64,000 nucleotides of DNA from Streptomyces novaecaesareae (GCF_000716875.1 NZ_JNWQ01000021.1:22504-86503); one strand, 5' to 3'; positions 31,610 through 41,143 are shown, counted from the first letter of the stretch. The notes: generated by a model not told the origin, from the sequence alone. Numbers and translations: made by a program.

Positions 31610-32425
31610 TCAGTCCTGGTCGAAGGCCAGGTGCTCGACGCCGTTCCAGCCGTCCGGGCGCAGCCGCCCCTCCTGGGCCCGCCAGAGGCTGGTGGAGCAG
31701 TTGTGCACCGGCCCGAGCGCGGTGAGCTGCTCCTCGCTGAGCCGGTCCAGCGCGTAGCGGAGCATCAGCACCGTGCAGTCGTGCGCGACCAGCAGGACGG
31801 GCCGGCCGGCCTCCTCCTCGCAGACGTCCCGCAGCAGGCTGCGCACCCGCAGCGCGACGTCGGTCCAGGACTCGCCGCCGGGCGGGCGGTAGTAGAGCTC
31901 GCCCATCTTGCGCCGCCGGGCCGCCTCCTCCGGGTGCTTGGCCTCGATCGCGGCCTTGGGCAGCATCTCCAGGATGCCGAGCTCGCGGTCGCGCAGCCGC
32001 TCGTCGTAGCGGACGGGCAGCGAGACGGGGACGGCGCCGAGCCCGGCGGCCTGGGCGAGCGCGACTCTGGCGGTCTCGGCGGTGCGCACGTACGGCGAGC
32101 ACCAGACGCTGCGCGGGCGGTCGGCGCTGGGCAGCTCGGCCCACCAGCGGCCGAGCGCCTGGGCCTGCTGCCGGCCGTGCAGCGACAGCGGGATGTCGGC
32201 GTCGCGGCAGCTGATCGGGACGCTGAGCGCGCCGGTGGCCTCGGCCAGCTGGAACTCGACGTTGGCGGTGGACTCGCCGTGCCGGGTCGCGATCAGCAGG
32301 GAGGGCAGCCGGGTGGCCGCCGCCGGGCGGTGGGCGCTGACGTGGTGGTGCTGGCTCTGGTGCTGCTGGTGCTGGCTCTGGGTGGACTGGTGTTGGCCGT
32401 TGAGGGTGGTGCCGAGTTCTGCCAT
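31610..32425 (-). CDS. Histidine phosphatase superfamily protein with Gln/His-rich N-terminus
   Basis: The phosphoglycerate-mutase-like signature ATRHGESTAN (RHG motif, about residue 47) provides the phosphohistidine. A second catalytic His is in VLLVAHDCTVLML, with Arg in the CSPYVRTAETA segment. The enzyme probably dephosphorylates a small metabolite. The first 40 residues are unusual: QHQ repeats and a HHH cluster, likely disordered. ATG 32425 is selected over upstream codons because GGGGAGC precedes it at 8 bases. Gene order gives no substrate. Confidence 0.82.
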   Translation of the reverse strand: MAELGTTLNGQHQSTQSQHQQHQSQHHHVSAHRPAAATRLPSLLIATRHGESTANVEFQLAEATGALSVPISCRDADIPLSLHGRQQAQALGRWWAELPSADRPRSVWCSPYVRTAETARVALAQAAGLGAVPVSLPVRYDERLRDRELGILEMLPKAAIEAKHPEEAARRRKMGELYYRPPGGESWTDVALRVRSLLRDVCEEEAGRPVLLVAHDCTVLMLRYALDRLSEEQLTALGPVHNCSTSLWRAQEGRLRPDGWNGVEHLAFDQD

Positions 32426-32512
32426 GGCCGCGAGCTCCCCGTGGTCGATCAGGTTCCGGCCGGTTGCCGGTCCGGTCTGGTGGTGCCCGGCGTGCACGCC
32501 TGTTCATACATA

Positions 32513-32559
32513 TGATCGCGCCGCCTCCTCCAGTGTTCACGGAGAAGGCGGCACGATCA
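32513..32559 (-). terminator. Hairpin terminator of the transporter operon
   Basis: 19-bp arms (32513-32531 with 32541-32559) with two G-U-compatible mismatches and a 9-base loop lie 20 bp after the symporter stop. Confidence 0.75.
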
Positions 32560-32579
32560 CAGGGCGCGTACGGCGCGAA

Positions 32580-34190
32580 TCAGTGCGCCGCTACGGGCTC
32601 CGGCGCGTTCTTCAGCTCGTCGTCGCCGGCGTCGGCGCTGTAGTCGGAGGGCTTGGTCTCGTCCGGGCCGTCGGGCGCCTTGACCGCCCGCAGCACCAGG
32701 GTGAGCGCCACCGCGACGAGCAGGTTCAGCGTGAAGGCGGTCAGACCGATGTAGCCGATCTCGCCGATGCCGGGGATCTCGGCCGCGTTGCCGCCGAAGT
32801 GCTTGGTGGCGGGGCTGGCGATCCCGTACGCCTTCCAGGTGCCGTAGATCATGCCGGCCGCCCAGCCGGCGAACAGCGCCCAGTGGTGGAACCAGCGGGT
32901 GAACAGGCCGCCGACGATCGCCACGAAGGTCTGCAGGATCCACAGGCCGCCCAGCAGCTGGAGGTTGATCGCGGCCTGCTTGTCCATGCCGAGCACGAAG
33001 ACCAGCGCGCCGACCTTCACCAGCAGCGAGACCGCCTTGGCGACGCGGGTCTCGTCGGCGGGGGTGGCGGCGGGCTTGAACCACTCCTTGTAGACGTTGC
33101 GGGTGAAGAGGTTGGCCGCCGCGATCGACATGATCGCGGCCGGCACCAGCGCGCCGATGCCGATCGCGGCGAAGGCCACGCCGGTGAACCAGTCCGGGAA
33201 CATGCTCGCGAACAGCTGCGGCACCGACAGCTGGGAGTTGTAGCCCTTGACGCCCTTGCCCACGCCCGCCGCGATCGCCATGAAGCCGAGCAGCGCCAGC
33301 AGGCCGAGCATCAGCGAGTACGCGGGCATGATCGCCATGTTGCGGCGCACGGTGTTGCGGGACTTGGAGGCCAGCACGCCGGTGACCGAGTGCGGGTACA
33401 TGAACAGCGCCATCGCCGAGCCGAGGCCCAGCGTCGCGTACGTCCACTTCTTGGTGTCCGGGACGGTCAGCGATCCGGCCTTGGCCTCCTTGAAGTGCTG
33501 CGCGGCCGAGTCGAAGATGTGCCCGAAGCCGCCGAGCCGGATCGGGATGTAGATCACCGCGACGATGATCACGATGTAGACCAGGGCGTCCTTGACGAAG
33601 GCGATCAGCGCCGGGGCGCGCAGGCCGGAGGAGTAGGTGTAGGCGGCCAGCACGCCGAAGGCGATGAACAGCGGCAGGTCCTTGACGAACCAGTTGGCGT
33701 TCTCCCCGCCGCCGACCCCCAGCACGTCCAGCACCGCCTGGATGCCGACGAGCTGCAGGGCGATGTACGGCATGGTGGCCAGGATCCCGGTCAGCGCGAC
33801 CACCAGCGACAGCGGCCGCGAGCCGTACCGGCCGCGCACGAAGTCGGCCGGGGTCACGTAGCCGTGCACCCGGGAGACCGACCAGAGCCGGGGCAGGAAG
33901 AGGAAGACCAGCGGGTAGGCGATGATCGTGTACGGCACCGCGAAGAAGCCCGCCGCGCCGCTCGCGTACACCGCCGCCGGGACGGCGACGAAGGTGTACG
34001 CGGTGTAGAGGTCGCCGCCGAGCAGGAACCAGGTCACCCAGGTCCCGAAGCTGCGCCCGCCCAGGCCCCACTCGTCCAGGTGCGCCGCGTCACCCGCGCG
34101 GCGCCAGCGCGAGGCGAGGAAGCCCATCACGGTGACGAGGGCGAAGAACAGCACGAAGACCACGAGGGCCGTCACGTTGACGTCCTTCAT
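32580..34190 (-). CDS. Sodium:solute symporter (SSS) family, MctP-like monocarboxylate transporter
   Basis: A 536-residue protein with about 13 membrane segments. The SSS fold is shown by GLGGRSFGTWVTWFLLGGDL, YSSGLRAPALIAFVKDALVY and MSIAAANLFTRNVYKEWFKP. The closest described relatives pair with a short DUF3311 protein and carry monocarboxylates such as lactate or alanine, or acetate. Here the ATG overlaps the stop of the DUF3311 gene by ATGA, supporting that pairing. The hydrophilic tail is acidic. Substrate is inferred from the operon type, not from residues. Confidence 0.82.
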   Translation of the reverse strand: MKDVNVTALVVFVLFFALVTVMGFLASRWRRAGDAAHLDEWGLGGRSFGTWVTWFLLGGDLYTAYTFVAVPAAVYASGAAGFFAVPYTIIAYPLVFLFLPRLWSVSRVHGYVTPADFVRGRYGSRPLSLVVALTGILATMPYIALQLVGIQAVLDVLGVGGGENANWFVKDLPLFIAFGVLAAYTYSSGLRAPALIAFVKDALVYIVIIVAVIYIPIRLGGFGHIFDSAAQHFKEAKAGSLTVPDTKKWTYATLGLGSAMALFMYPHSVTGVLASKSRNTVRRNMAIMPAYSLMLGLLALLGFMAIAAGVGKGVKGYNSQLSVPQLFASMFPDWFTGVAFAAIGIGALVPAAIMSIAAANLFTRNVYKEWFKPAATPADETRVAKAVSLLVKVGALVFVLGMDKQAAINLQLLGGLWILQTFVAIVGGLFTRWFHHWALFAGWAAGMIYGTWKAYGIASPATKHFGGNAAEIPGIGEIGYIGLTAFTLNLLVAVALTLVLRAVKAPDGPDETKPSDYSADAGDDELKNAPEPVAAH

Positions 34191-34483
34191 CGCGCACCAC
34201 CGTTCCGGGCCGCCTTGCGGGCCTTCTCGTCGCGGTTGATCAGCAGGTACGCGGCGACGGTGAAGACCGCCGACGCCGGCACCCAGAGCAGCTGGTACCA
34301 GTAGAAGAACGGCATCCCGGCCACCACCGGGTCGTTCTTGTCGTACGAGGACACCCAGAGCATCGCGACGATCGGCACGAGCAGGGCGAGGCCGGCCAGC
34401 ACCCGCTCGGGCGTCACCGCCGGGACGGGTGTCCCGGTCGGCTCGGGCATGACATCTTCGAAAGCATCGGGATCAGACGGCAT
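34187..34483 (-). CDS. DUF3311 small membrane protein, symporter partner
   Basis: A 98-residue protein with an acidic leader and two membrane helices (VLAGLALLVPIVAMLWVSSY and FYWYQLLWVPASAVFTVAAY), ending in a basic tail NRDEKARKAARNG. This two-helix arrangement with the FFYWYQLLW motif is characteristic of DUF3311 proteins encoded beside SSS transporters. It is probably an accessory subunit or stability factor. ATG 34483 is preceded by GGAG. Confidence 0.85.
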   Translation of the reverse strand: MPSDPDAFEDVMPEPTGTPVPAVTPERVLAGLALLVPIVAMLWVSSYDKNDPVVAGMPFFYWYQLLWVPASAVFTVAAYLLINRDEKARKAARNGGAR

Positions 34484-34683
34484 TGCGGCTCCGCTCCGGA
34501 GGGTTCTCCCCGTCGGCGCCGCAGCCCGGGTGGCGTGGCACGCCCCCGCGAGCCCGCCGAGCAGCACCATCGGTGATCGGCAGTCAGTACGGCTGCGCAA
34601 TCTAGGGCATGGGGTGATCCATGTCACCGGATATGACGGAACTTCCCGCAATCCGGACGCAATCGGAGGGCGGCTACGCAGAA

Positions 34684-34716
34684 GGCACCGGCGCGCGGGT
34701 CGCGTGCGCCGGTGCC
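34684..34716 (-). terminator. Hairpin terminator of dasR
   Basis: 11-bp arms (34684-34694 with 34706-34716) lie 43 bp after the dasR stop. The remaining part of the 275-bp gap should hold the transporter promoter; I see no clear boxes. Confidence 0.75.
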
Positions 34717-34758
34717 CGGGGGTGCGGTGGGGGAGTGCGGTCGCCCCGGATGCTCGGG

Positions 34759-35550
34759 TTACTCCGGACGCTTCAGCCGGGTGATGAACTTGTAGCGGTC
34801 GCCCCGGTAGATGGAGCGGACCCACTCGACCGGGTCGCCCTCGGCGTCGAAGGAGTGCCGGGACAGCTGGAGCATCGGCAGGCCGAGGTCGGAGCCGAGC
34901 AGGCCGGCCTCGCGCGGGTCGGCCAGGGTGGTCTCGATGGTCTCCTCGGCCTCGGCCACGGTGACCCCGTAGACCTCGCGCAGCGCCGCGTACAGCGAGT
35001 TGTGCTTGGCCAGATTGCGGCGCAGGGCGGGGAAGCGCTTGGCGGACAGGTGGGCGACCTCGATGGCCATCGGGTCGCCGTTGGCCAGGCGCAGCCGCTC
35101 GATCCGCAGCACGCGGCCGCCCGGCTTGATGTCGAGCAGCGGGGCGAGCCGGTCGTCGGCGGTGATGTAGCCGATCTCGATCAGCCGGGAGGTGGGCTCC
35201 AGGCCCTGGGCCCGCATGTCCTCGGTGTAGGAGGTGAGCTGCAGGGCCTGGGCGACCTTGGGCTTGGCGACGAAGGTGCCCTTGCCCTGGATGCGCTCCA
35301 GCCGGCCCTCGACGACCAGCTCCTGCAACGCCTGGCGGACGGTGGTGCGCGAGGTGTCGAACTGGGCGGCCAGCGCCCGCTCGGGCGGCACCGGGGTGCC
35401 GGCGGGCTGGGTCTCGGTGAGCTGCAGCAGGTGGCGCTTGAGACCGTAGTACTTGGGGACGCGCGCGGTCGGGTCGGCACCGGTCTGCGTCGGGAGGTTC
35501 TTCACCTCGGGGTCGTCGGCCTGGGCGGTGGTTCCCCCGTCGCTGCTCAT
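34759..35550 (-). CDS. dasR: GntR/HutC family regulator DasR
   Basis: DasR is the global aminosugar regulator of Streptomyces; glucosamine-6-phosphate releases it from dre sites. The 263-residue product has the GntR winged helix at about 32-95 ([44 protein letters not shown]) and a UTRA effector domain behind it ([40 protein letters not shown]). The identity is fixed by the divergent dasABC genes and by dre sites in the intergenic region. The first 30 residues form a polar extension. Confidence 0.93.
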   Translation of the reverse strand: MSSDGGTTAQADDPEVKNLPTQTGADPTARVPKYYGLKRHLLQLTETQPAGTPVPPERALAAQFDTSRTTVRQALQELVVEGRLERIQGKGTFVAKPKVAQALQLTSYTEDMRAQGLEPTSRLIEIGYITADDRLAPLLDIKPGGRVLRIERLRLANGDPMAIEVAHLSAKRFPALRRNLAKHNSLYAALREVYGVTVAEAEETIETTLADPREAGLLGSDLGLPMLQLSRHSFDAEGDPVEWVRSIYRGDRYKFITRLKRPE

Positions 35551-35712
35551 CGGACCTGTTCTCCCGCTTCTCGCGGGGCCTTCACAAGCCCCGCCACATC
35601 GTTAACGGGTCACATCGTTGCATGTATGGCTACGCAACGAATACCTCATCACGCGATGAACGATGTGCGGTGTCGGCTTGATAACGGGTGGTCGAGATCG
35701 GTCGAACAGCCG

Positions 35713-35764
35713 TTGACAGGCCCATTGGTCTAGGCCAAGCTCCAGGCAGCTGGTCTACACCACT
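35713..35764 (+). promoter_or_regulatory. dasA promoter with two DasR (dre) sites
   Basis: TTGACA (35713-35718) and CAAGCT (35736-35741) have a 17-bp spacing. The first dre-like site ATTGGTCTAGGCCAAG (35724-35739) fills the spacer; the second GCTGGTCTACACCACT (35749-35764) lies just downstream. Both follow the palindromic dre consensus centred on TGGTCTAGACCA. DasR binding here would block RNA polymerase. Confidence 0.88.
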
Positions 35765-35887
35765 AGGCCGGTACCTACGAATCCCCCCACCCGTTCGAAG
35801 GGGTCCGCGGCGCCGTTTCCCCCGCTTTGTGTGGGTCTGCCGCTGCCGCCCGACGGGGGTAACCCAGGCATCCCTCAGGAGGATGGC

Positions 35888-37177
35888 GTGAAGCGTCAGC
35901 TCATCGCGGCGGTCGGCGTCGCAGCAATGGTCGTCGGCCTGGCGGCCTGTGGCTCGGACGGCAAGAAGAGCGACGGCGACTCGACGTCGTCGTCCGCCTC
36001 GGCGGCCGACAAGTACAAGGGCAAGACGCTGAAGGTGTGGACGATGACCGGCTCGGCCCCGAAGGGCTGGACGGACGCCGTCAAGACCGAGTTCGAGACC
36101 ACCTACCCGGGTTCGAAGGTCGACTTCCAGACCCAGGAGTGGACCGGCATCGGCGCCAAGGTCACCGCCGCGCTGTCGGAGGGCTCGGTCGACGTCCTGG
36201 AGGTCGGCAACACCCAGACCGCCGGCTACGCCGCCTCGGGTGGTCTGCTCGACATCACCAAGGACAAGTCCGCCCTGGGGGGCGACAACTGGGCCGCCAA
36301 CCAGAACGAGGCCGCGATCCTGGACGGCAAGCAGTACGCCGCCCCGTGGTTCGTCACCAACCGCGTGGTCGCCTACAACAAGGACCTGTGGGCCAAGGCC
36401 GGCCTGACCGACGCGCCGAAGACCCTGGACGAGTTCTACGCCGACCTGGAGAAGCTGAAGGCCGTCCCGGGCGTCGCCGACCCGATCTACATGCCGGGTC
36501 AGGAGTGGTACGTCTACTTCGGTCTGCTCACCAGCGAGGGTGGCAAGATCGCCAAGAAGGACGGCGACAAGTGGGTCGGCGGCCTGTCCTCGCCCGAGAG
36601 TCAGAAGGCCTTCGAGACCTACAAGAAGCTGCAGAGCTACTCGGCCACCGGTCCGAAGGACAAGGACGAGGCCACCCCGCAGCAGAAGGACGTCTTCGGC
36701 GCCGGCAACGTCGGCACCATGATCGGCCTCGGCTGGGAGCTGCCGAAGGAGGAGGTCCTGTCGAAGGACAAGATCGGCTTCTTCCCGCTCCCCGGCAAGA
36801 CCGCCGACAAGCCCTCCGGCGTGTTCCTCGGTGGCTCGAACCTCGCGATCGCCTCGCAGAGCAAGAACACCGACATGGCCAAGGACTTCCTGAAGATCGC
36901 CCTCAACGACAAGAACGAGGGCGCGGTCGCCGCGGCCGGCAGCATCCCGAACAAGGCCTCGCTGAACGGCCAGATCGCCGGTGACTTCGCCAAGGCCGCC
37001 CAGTCGGCCGCCGCGGTCGGCGCGATCACCCCGAACACCCCGAACTGGGCCGGTGTCGAGGACAACCCGAACCCGATCAAGGAGTTCCTGACCGCTGCCC
37101 TCCAGGGCGGCGACTTCGCCTCCACGGCCAAGAAGTACGACGACGAGATCGCCAAGAAGCTCAACCAGAAGCAGTAA
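35888..37177 (+). CDS. dasA: Sugar ABC transporter substrate-binding lipoprotein DasA
   Basis: DasA captures N,N'-diacetylchitobiose outside the membrane for import by DasBC. The 429-residue protein has a lipoprotein signal with lipobox LAAC, followed by a Ser-rich linker and a family-1 sugar-binding fold: LKVWTMTG, DVLEVGNTQTAGYAASGGLL, WFVTNRVVAYNKDLWAKAGL and a GVFLGGSNLAI strand. GTG 35888 follows AGGAGG. It is the first gene after a dre-controlled promoter and is separated from dasB by a hairpin, which would leave dasA mRNA in excess as is usual for binding proteins. Confidence 0.93.
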   Translation: MKRQLIAAVGVAAMVVGLAACGSDGKKSDGDSTSSSASAADKYKGKTLKVWTMTGSAPKGWTDAVKTEFETTYPGSKVDFQTQEWTGIGAKVTAALSEGSVDVLEVGNTQTAGYAASGGLLDITKDKSALGGDNWAANQNEAAILDGKQYAAPWFVTNRVVAYNKDLWAKAGLTDAPKTLDEFYADLEKLKAVPGVADPIYMPGQEWYVYFGLLTSEGGKIAKKDGDKWVGGLSSPESQKAFETYKKLQSYSATGPKDKDEATPQQKDVFGAGNVGTMIGLGWELPKEEVLSKDKIGFFPLPGKTADKPSGVFLGGSNLAIASQSKNTDMAKDFLKIALNDKNEGAVAAAGSIPNKASLNGQIAGDFAKAAQSAAAVGAITPNTPNWAGVEDNPNPIKEFLTAALQGGDFASTAKKYDDEIAKKLNQKQ

Positions 37178-37240
37178 GCACCCGGGGCCTGCCTGCGAAC
37201 TCCCGCCCGCGGGACGGCGACAGGCCCCAGCGGCGTCGTT

Positions 37241-37266
37241 CACCGGCCCCCGGCGGGGGGCCGGTG
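37241..37266 (+). terminator. Hairpin in the dasA-dasB gap
   Basis: Perfect 11-bp G/C arms (37241-37251 with 37256-37266) around a 4-base loop. Placed between binding protein and permease genes, it likely acts as partial terminator or 3' stabiliser. Confidence 0.65.
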
Positions 37267-37312
37267 GGCGGCGCCTGTCCGTCGTGGCCAGGGTTGTGAG
37301 GAAGTGAGAACG

Positions 37313-38341
37313 ATGGCTGTGCATTCCGAGCGGGTGCAGACACAGTCCCCGGATCCCGGGAAGGCCGCTGTGGCCGGTGTTGAGACGAGCGCCCCGGGCG
37401 GCGGCTCGAAGGGTGCCGCGCCGAAGGGCACCAGATCCGCGGGCGGCCCCGGCCTGGGCTCACGCCTCGCACCGTACCTGCTGCTGCTGCCGGCCACCGT
37501 GGCGACCCTGGCCCTGCTGGGCTGGCCGCTGCTCAAGACGGTCCTGCTGTCGTTCCAGAACCTCAACCGGCGCCAGCTCGTCCTGCACCTGACCGAGTGG
37601 ACCGGCTTCGACAACTACAAGGAGCAGCTGACCGACCCGGAGTTCTGGGCGGTCACCGGCCGGACCGTCGCCTTCACCGCGGTCAACGTCGTGCTGATCA
37701 TGATCGGCGGCACCCTGATCGGCCTGCTGCTGAACCAGCTCGGCAAGAAGATGCGGCTGGTGCTCCAGATCTCGCTGCTGATGGCCTGGGCCATGCCGGT
37801 GGTCGCCGCGACCACGGTCTACACCTGGCTGTTCGACTCCCAGTGGGGTGTCGTCAACTGGATCCTGGACCAGCTGGGTTGGCACTCGATGGCCGACTAC
37901 AACTGGCTCAGCAACGAGTACTCGACGTTCTTCGTCATCATCCTGCTGATCGTCTGGATGTCGGTCCCGTTCGTGGCGTTCAACATGTACGCCGGTCTGA
38001 CCACCATCCCCAAGGAGCTCTACGAGGCCGCCCGGATGGACGGCGCCGGCTCCGTCAAGATCTTCACCGCGGTGATCTTCCCCAACCTGAAGCCGTTCTT
38101 CCTGGCCACGACCTTCCTCGAAGTCATCTGGGTGTTCAAGGCCTTCACCCAGGTCTACGCGGTCAACGCCGGTGGTCCGGAGAAGCTGACCCGGACCCTG
38201 CCGGTGCACGCCTTCCTGGAGGGCTCCGCCGGCCAGCACTACGGCATCGGCGCCGCGATCGCGGTGCTCACCATCCTGATGCTGGGCGTGCTGATGGCGT
38301 ACTACTTCCGCATCATGATCAAGCAGGAGGACGAGCTGTGA
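37313..38341 (+). CDS. dasB: Sugar ABC transporter permease DasB
   Basis: A 342-residue MalF-type permease with six membrane segments after a polar 45-residue leader, the first being LAPYLLLLPATVATLALLGW. The cytoplasmic EAA loop is EAARMDGAGSVKIFTAVIFP, which docks on an ATPase. No ATPase gene lies in the cluster. In Streptomyces the shared ATPase MsiK, encoded elsewhere, energises DasABC. ATG 37313 is preferred to GTG 37304 because GAGGAAG is correctly spaced. Its end overlaps dasC. Confidence 0.93.
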   Translation: MAVHSERVQTQSPDPGKAAVAGVETSAPGGGSKGAAPKGTRSAGGPGLGSRLAPYLLLLPATVATLALLGWPLLKTVLLSFQNLNRRQLVLHLTEWTGFDNYKEQLTDPEFWAVTGRTVAFTAVNVVLIMIGGTLIGLLLNQLGKKMRLVLQISLLMAWAMPVVAATTVYTWLFDSQWGVVNWILDQLGWHSMADYNWLSNEYSTFFVIILLIVWMSVPFVAFNMYAGLTTIPKELYEAARMDGAGSVKIFTAVIFPNLKPFFLATTFLEVIWVFKAFTQVYAVNAGGPEKLTRTLPVHAFLEGSAGQHYGIGAAIAVLTILMLGVLMAYYFRIMIKQEDEL

Positions 38342-39165
38342 GGCGCTCTCTCTTCGGACGTACCTGGCTGAACGCGACCGCGGCCGTCCTCGCCGTCTTC
38401 TTCATCTTCCCCGTCTACTGGATGATCGCGACGTCCTTCAAGCAGGACCAGGACATCGTCAGCAAGACGCCGGTCTTCCTGCCGCTCGACGTCACCTTCG
38501 ACCACTTCGGCACCGCGGTCGACGCCCCGAACTTCTGGACGTACGTCGTCAACAGCGTCACCGTCACCGTCGGCGCGGTGCTGATGTCACTGGTGATCGC
38601 GACCCTCGCGTCCTTCGCCATCGCCCGGATGAAGTTCCGCGGCCGCAAGGCTTTCGTGCTGGTCATCATGATGGCCCAGATGGCGCCCTGGGAGGTCATG
38701 ACCATCGCGGTCTACATCATCTCCCGCGACAACGACATGCTGAACAGCCTGGTGCCGCTGACCCTCTTCTACATGATGATGGTCCTGCCCTTCACCATCT
38801 GGACGCTGCGCAGCTTCATCGCCGCCGTGCCCAAGGAGCTGGAGGAGTCGGCCATGGTGGACGGCTGCACCCGCGCGCAGGCCTTCGTGAAGGTGATCTT
38901 CCCGCTGCTGGCCCCCGGCCTGATGTCGACCTCGCTGTTCGGTTTCATCACGGCGTGGAACGAGTTCCCGCTCGTCCTGATCCTCAACAAGGACGAGGGC
39001 AAGACCCTCCCGCTGTGGCTGTCGTCCTTCAAGACCGCCTTCGGCAACGACTGGGGCGCCACCATGGCCGCGTCCACGATGTTCGCCATCCCCGTGCTGA
39101 TCCTGTTCATCTTCCTGCAGCGCAAGGCGGTCGGCGGTCTGACCGACGGCGCCGTGAAGGGCTGA
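38338..39165 (+). CDS. dasC: Sugar ABC transporter permease DasC
   Basis: A 275-residue MalG-type permease with six membrane helices (first: WLNATAAVLAVFFIFPVYWM). The EAA-like loop reads ELEESAMVDGCTRAQAFVKV, slightly divergent in its first positions. GTG 38338 overlaps the dasB stop. Together with DasB it forms the channel for chitobiose. The next gene follows after 6 bp, so permease and hydrolase are co-transcribed. Confidence 0.92.
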   Translation: MRRSLFGRTWLNATAAVLAVFFIFPVYWMIATSFKQDQDIVSKTPVFLPLDVTFDHFGTAVDAPNFWTYVVNSVTVTVGAVLMSLVIATLASFAIARMKFRGRKAFVLVIMMAQMAPWEVMTIAVYIISRDNDMLNSLVPLTLFYMMMVLPFTIWTLRSFIAAVPKELEESAMVDGCTRAQAFVKVIFPLLAPGLMSTSLFGFITAWNEFPLVLILNKDEGKTLPLWLSSFKTAFGNDWGATMAASTMFAIPVLILFIFLQRKAVGGLTDGAVKG

Positions 39166-39171
39166 GTCACC

Positions 39172-40725
39172 GTGAGCATCCTCGTTCCCACCGTTGCGGA
39201 CAGCGACCAGCTGCACCGCGATGCCCTGACCGTCCTGCAGCCCGGCTTCGTCGGCACCGAGCCGCCGCAGTGGCTGCTGCGCCACCTCGCCGCCGGGCTC
39301 GGCTCCGTCGCGCTGTTCGACCGCAACGTGGTCGACCTCGACCAGCTCTCGGCGCTCACCCGGGCGCTGCGCGCCGAGAACCCCGACCTCCTGATCGCCA
39401 TCGACGAGGAGAGCGGCGACGTCACCCGGCTGGAGGCGGGCTCCGGCTCGTCCTGGCCCGGCAACCTCGCGCTCGGCGCGATCGACGACCCGGCGCTGAC
39501 CCGGGACGTCGCCCGCGAGCTGGGCCGGGCACTGGCCGCGGCCGGCGTCAACTACAACTGGGCGCCCACCGCGGACGTCAACTCCAACCCGCGCAACCCG
39601 GTCATCGGCGTCCGCTCCTTCGGCGCCGACCCCGAGCTGTGCGCCCGGCACACCGCCGCCTGGGTCGAGGGCCTGCAGTCGGCCGGCGTGGCCGCCTGCT
39701 CCAAGCACTTCCCCGGCCACGGCGACACCGCGGTGGACTCGCACCACGGAATGCCGGTCATCGACGTCGACCTGGACGTGCTGCGGGCCCGCGACCTGAT
39801 CCCGTTCCAGGCGGCGATCGCGGCCGGCACCAAGGCCGTGATGACCGCCCACATCATGATCCCGGCGCTGGACCCGAAGCTGCCGGCCACCCTGAGCCCG
39901 ACCGTGCTGCGCGACCTGCTGCGCGCCGCCCCGGCCGACGGCGGCCTCGGCTACCAGGGCCTGATCGTCAGCGACGCGATCGAGATGGGCGCCATCGCCG
40001 ACACCTTCGGGATGGGCGAGGGCACCGTGCTGGCCCTGGCGGCCGGCGCGGACGCGATCTGCGTCGGCGGCGGGCTGGCCGACGAGGAGACGGTGCTGTT
40101 GCTGCGCGACGCCATCGTCGCGGGCGTGCGGGCCGGCCGGCTCGCCGAGGAGCGGCTGGCGGACGCCGCCGCGCGGGTGCGGGCACTGGGCAGCTGGGGC
40201 CGGATCTCGGCCCAGGGCGAGCGCCCGGAGCCGGACCTGGCGGTCGGCCTGCGGGCCGCGCGCCGGGCGCTGAAGGTGGTCCGGACGCCGGGCCGGGTGG
40301 CGCCCCCGGTGAGCGAACGCCCGTACGTGGCCTCGTTCTCGGACGAGCCGAACATCGCCGTCGGCGACGTCACCCCGTGGGGCGTGGCGGGCATGCTGGC
40401 GGACCGCTTCCCCGGCACCCGCACCCGCGAGGTGTCGGCGGCCGAGGCCACCCCCGAGCTGCTGGACGCCCTGGTCGACGAGCTGGTGGCGCAGGCCCAG
40501 GGCCGTCGCCTGGTGCTGGTGGTCCGGGACGCGCACCGGTACGCGTGGATGTCCGCCGCGCTGAGCCGCCTGGTGGCGGCCCGGCCGGACGCCGCCGTGG
40601 TCGAGATGGGGCTGCCCCAGTCCGAGCCGGTCGGCGCGCTCCACATCGCCACCCACGGTGCCGCCCGGGTCTGCGGGCTGGCGGCCGTGGAGGTGCTCAC
40701 CGGGCAGCCGGGAGCGGTCGGCTGA
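39172..40725 (+). CDS. dasD: Glycoside hydrolase family 3, NagZ-like beta-N-acetylglucosaminidase
   Basis: The enzyme should split imported chitobiose into GlcNAc. The GH3 N-acetylhexosaminidase signature KHFPGHGDTAVDSHHGMP starts at Lys178 and supplies the Asp/His acid-base dyad of NagZ enzymes; the nucleophile is Asp268 in IVSDAIEMGAI. At 517 residues it is longer than NagZ (about 340), with a C-terminal domain after about residue 370 resembling the second domain of multidomain GH3 proteins. No signal peptide is present, so it acts in the cytoplasm. The symbol follows its position after dasC. Confidence 0.85.
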   Translation: MSILVPTVADSDQLHRDALTVLQPGFVGTEPPQWLLRHLAAGLGSVALFDRNVVDLDQLSALTRALRAENPDLLIAIDEESGDVTRLEAGSGSSWPGNLALGAIDDPALTRDVARELGRALAAAGVNYNWAPTADVNSNPRNPVIGVRSFGADPELCARHTAAWVEGLQSAGVAACSKHFPGHGDTAVDSHHGMPVIDVDLDVLRARDLIPFQAAIAAGTKAVMTAHIMIPALDPKLPATLSPTVLRDLLRAAPADGGLGYQGLIVSDAIEMGAIADTFGMGEGTVLALAAGADAICVGGGLADEETVLLLRDAIVAGVRAGRLAEERLADAAARVRALGSWGRISAQGERPEPDLAVGLRAARRALKVVRTPGRVAPPVSERPYVASFSDEPNIAVGDVTPWGVAGMLADRFPGTRTREVSAAEATPELLDALVDELVAQAQGRRLVLVVRDAHRYAWMSAALSRLVAARPDAAVVEMGLPQSEPVGALHIATHGAARVCGLAAVEVLTGQPGAVG

Positions 40726-40770
40726 ACCGACCGGCGAACGTCACCGGCCGGGGCCGGGAGGCGTCGGCCG

Positions 40771-40807
40771 ACGGGCTCGTCATGCGCATGCCGCATGGCG
40801 AGCCCGT
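40771..40807 (+). terminator. Hairpin terminator of the das operon
   Basis: 16-bp arms (40771-40786 with 40792-40807), one G-U-compatible mismatch, 5-base loop, 45 bp after the hexosaminidase stop. Confidence 0.82.
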
Positions 40808-40968
40808 TCCGTTTCCGCGGCGTCGACCTGCGGGTCCACCGGGTGACCGTGTTCCCTCAAGCAAGCCTTAAATCCACCTTAAGTCCCACGTACGGTGATG
40901 GGGCGGCGACTGATCGCCACGGGGTGCAACGGCTCTGCAACGGCCTTGGCCACAAGGGCTTTTGGGCG

Positions 40969-40997
40969 TTGACACCATCATTGGTCTAGGCCAGAGT
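40969..40997 (+). promoter_or_regulatory. Promoter with dre site before the second DasA-like gene
   Basis: TTGACA (40969-40974) and CAGAGT (40992-40997) are 17 bp apart, and the spacer carries the dre-like ATTGGTCTAGGCCAGA (40980-40995). The architecture is the same as at dasA. Confidence 0.85.
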
Positions 40998-41143
40998 CCA
41001 GTCATCCGGTTCGAGATTCGACTCGCCGGACGTGGTATCGGCCCACCCCCAAGCACGTCGCCGCCCCCTGCCCGGATTCTCCGCTGCGGGCGCCAATCAC
41101 GCTGCCGGCGGGCATCACGGCTCTAGCACCCTCGGAGGATGGC

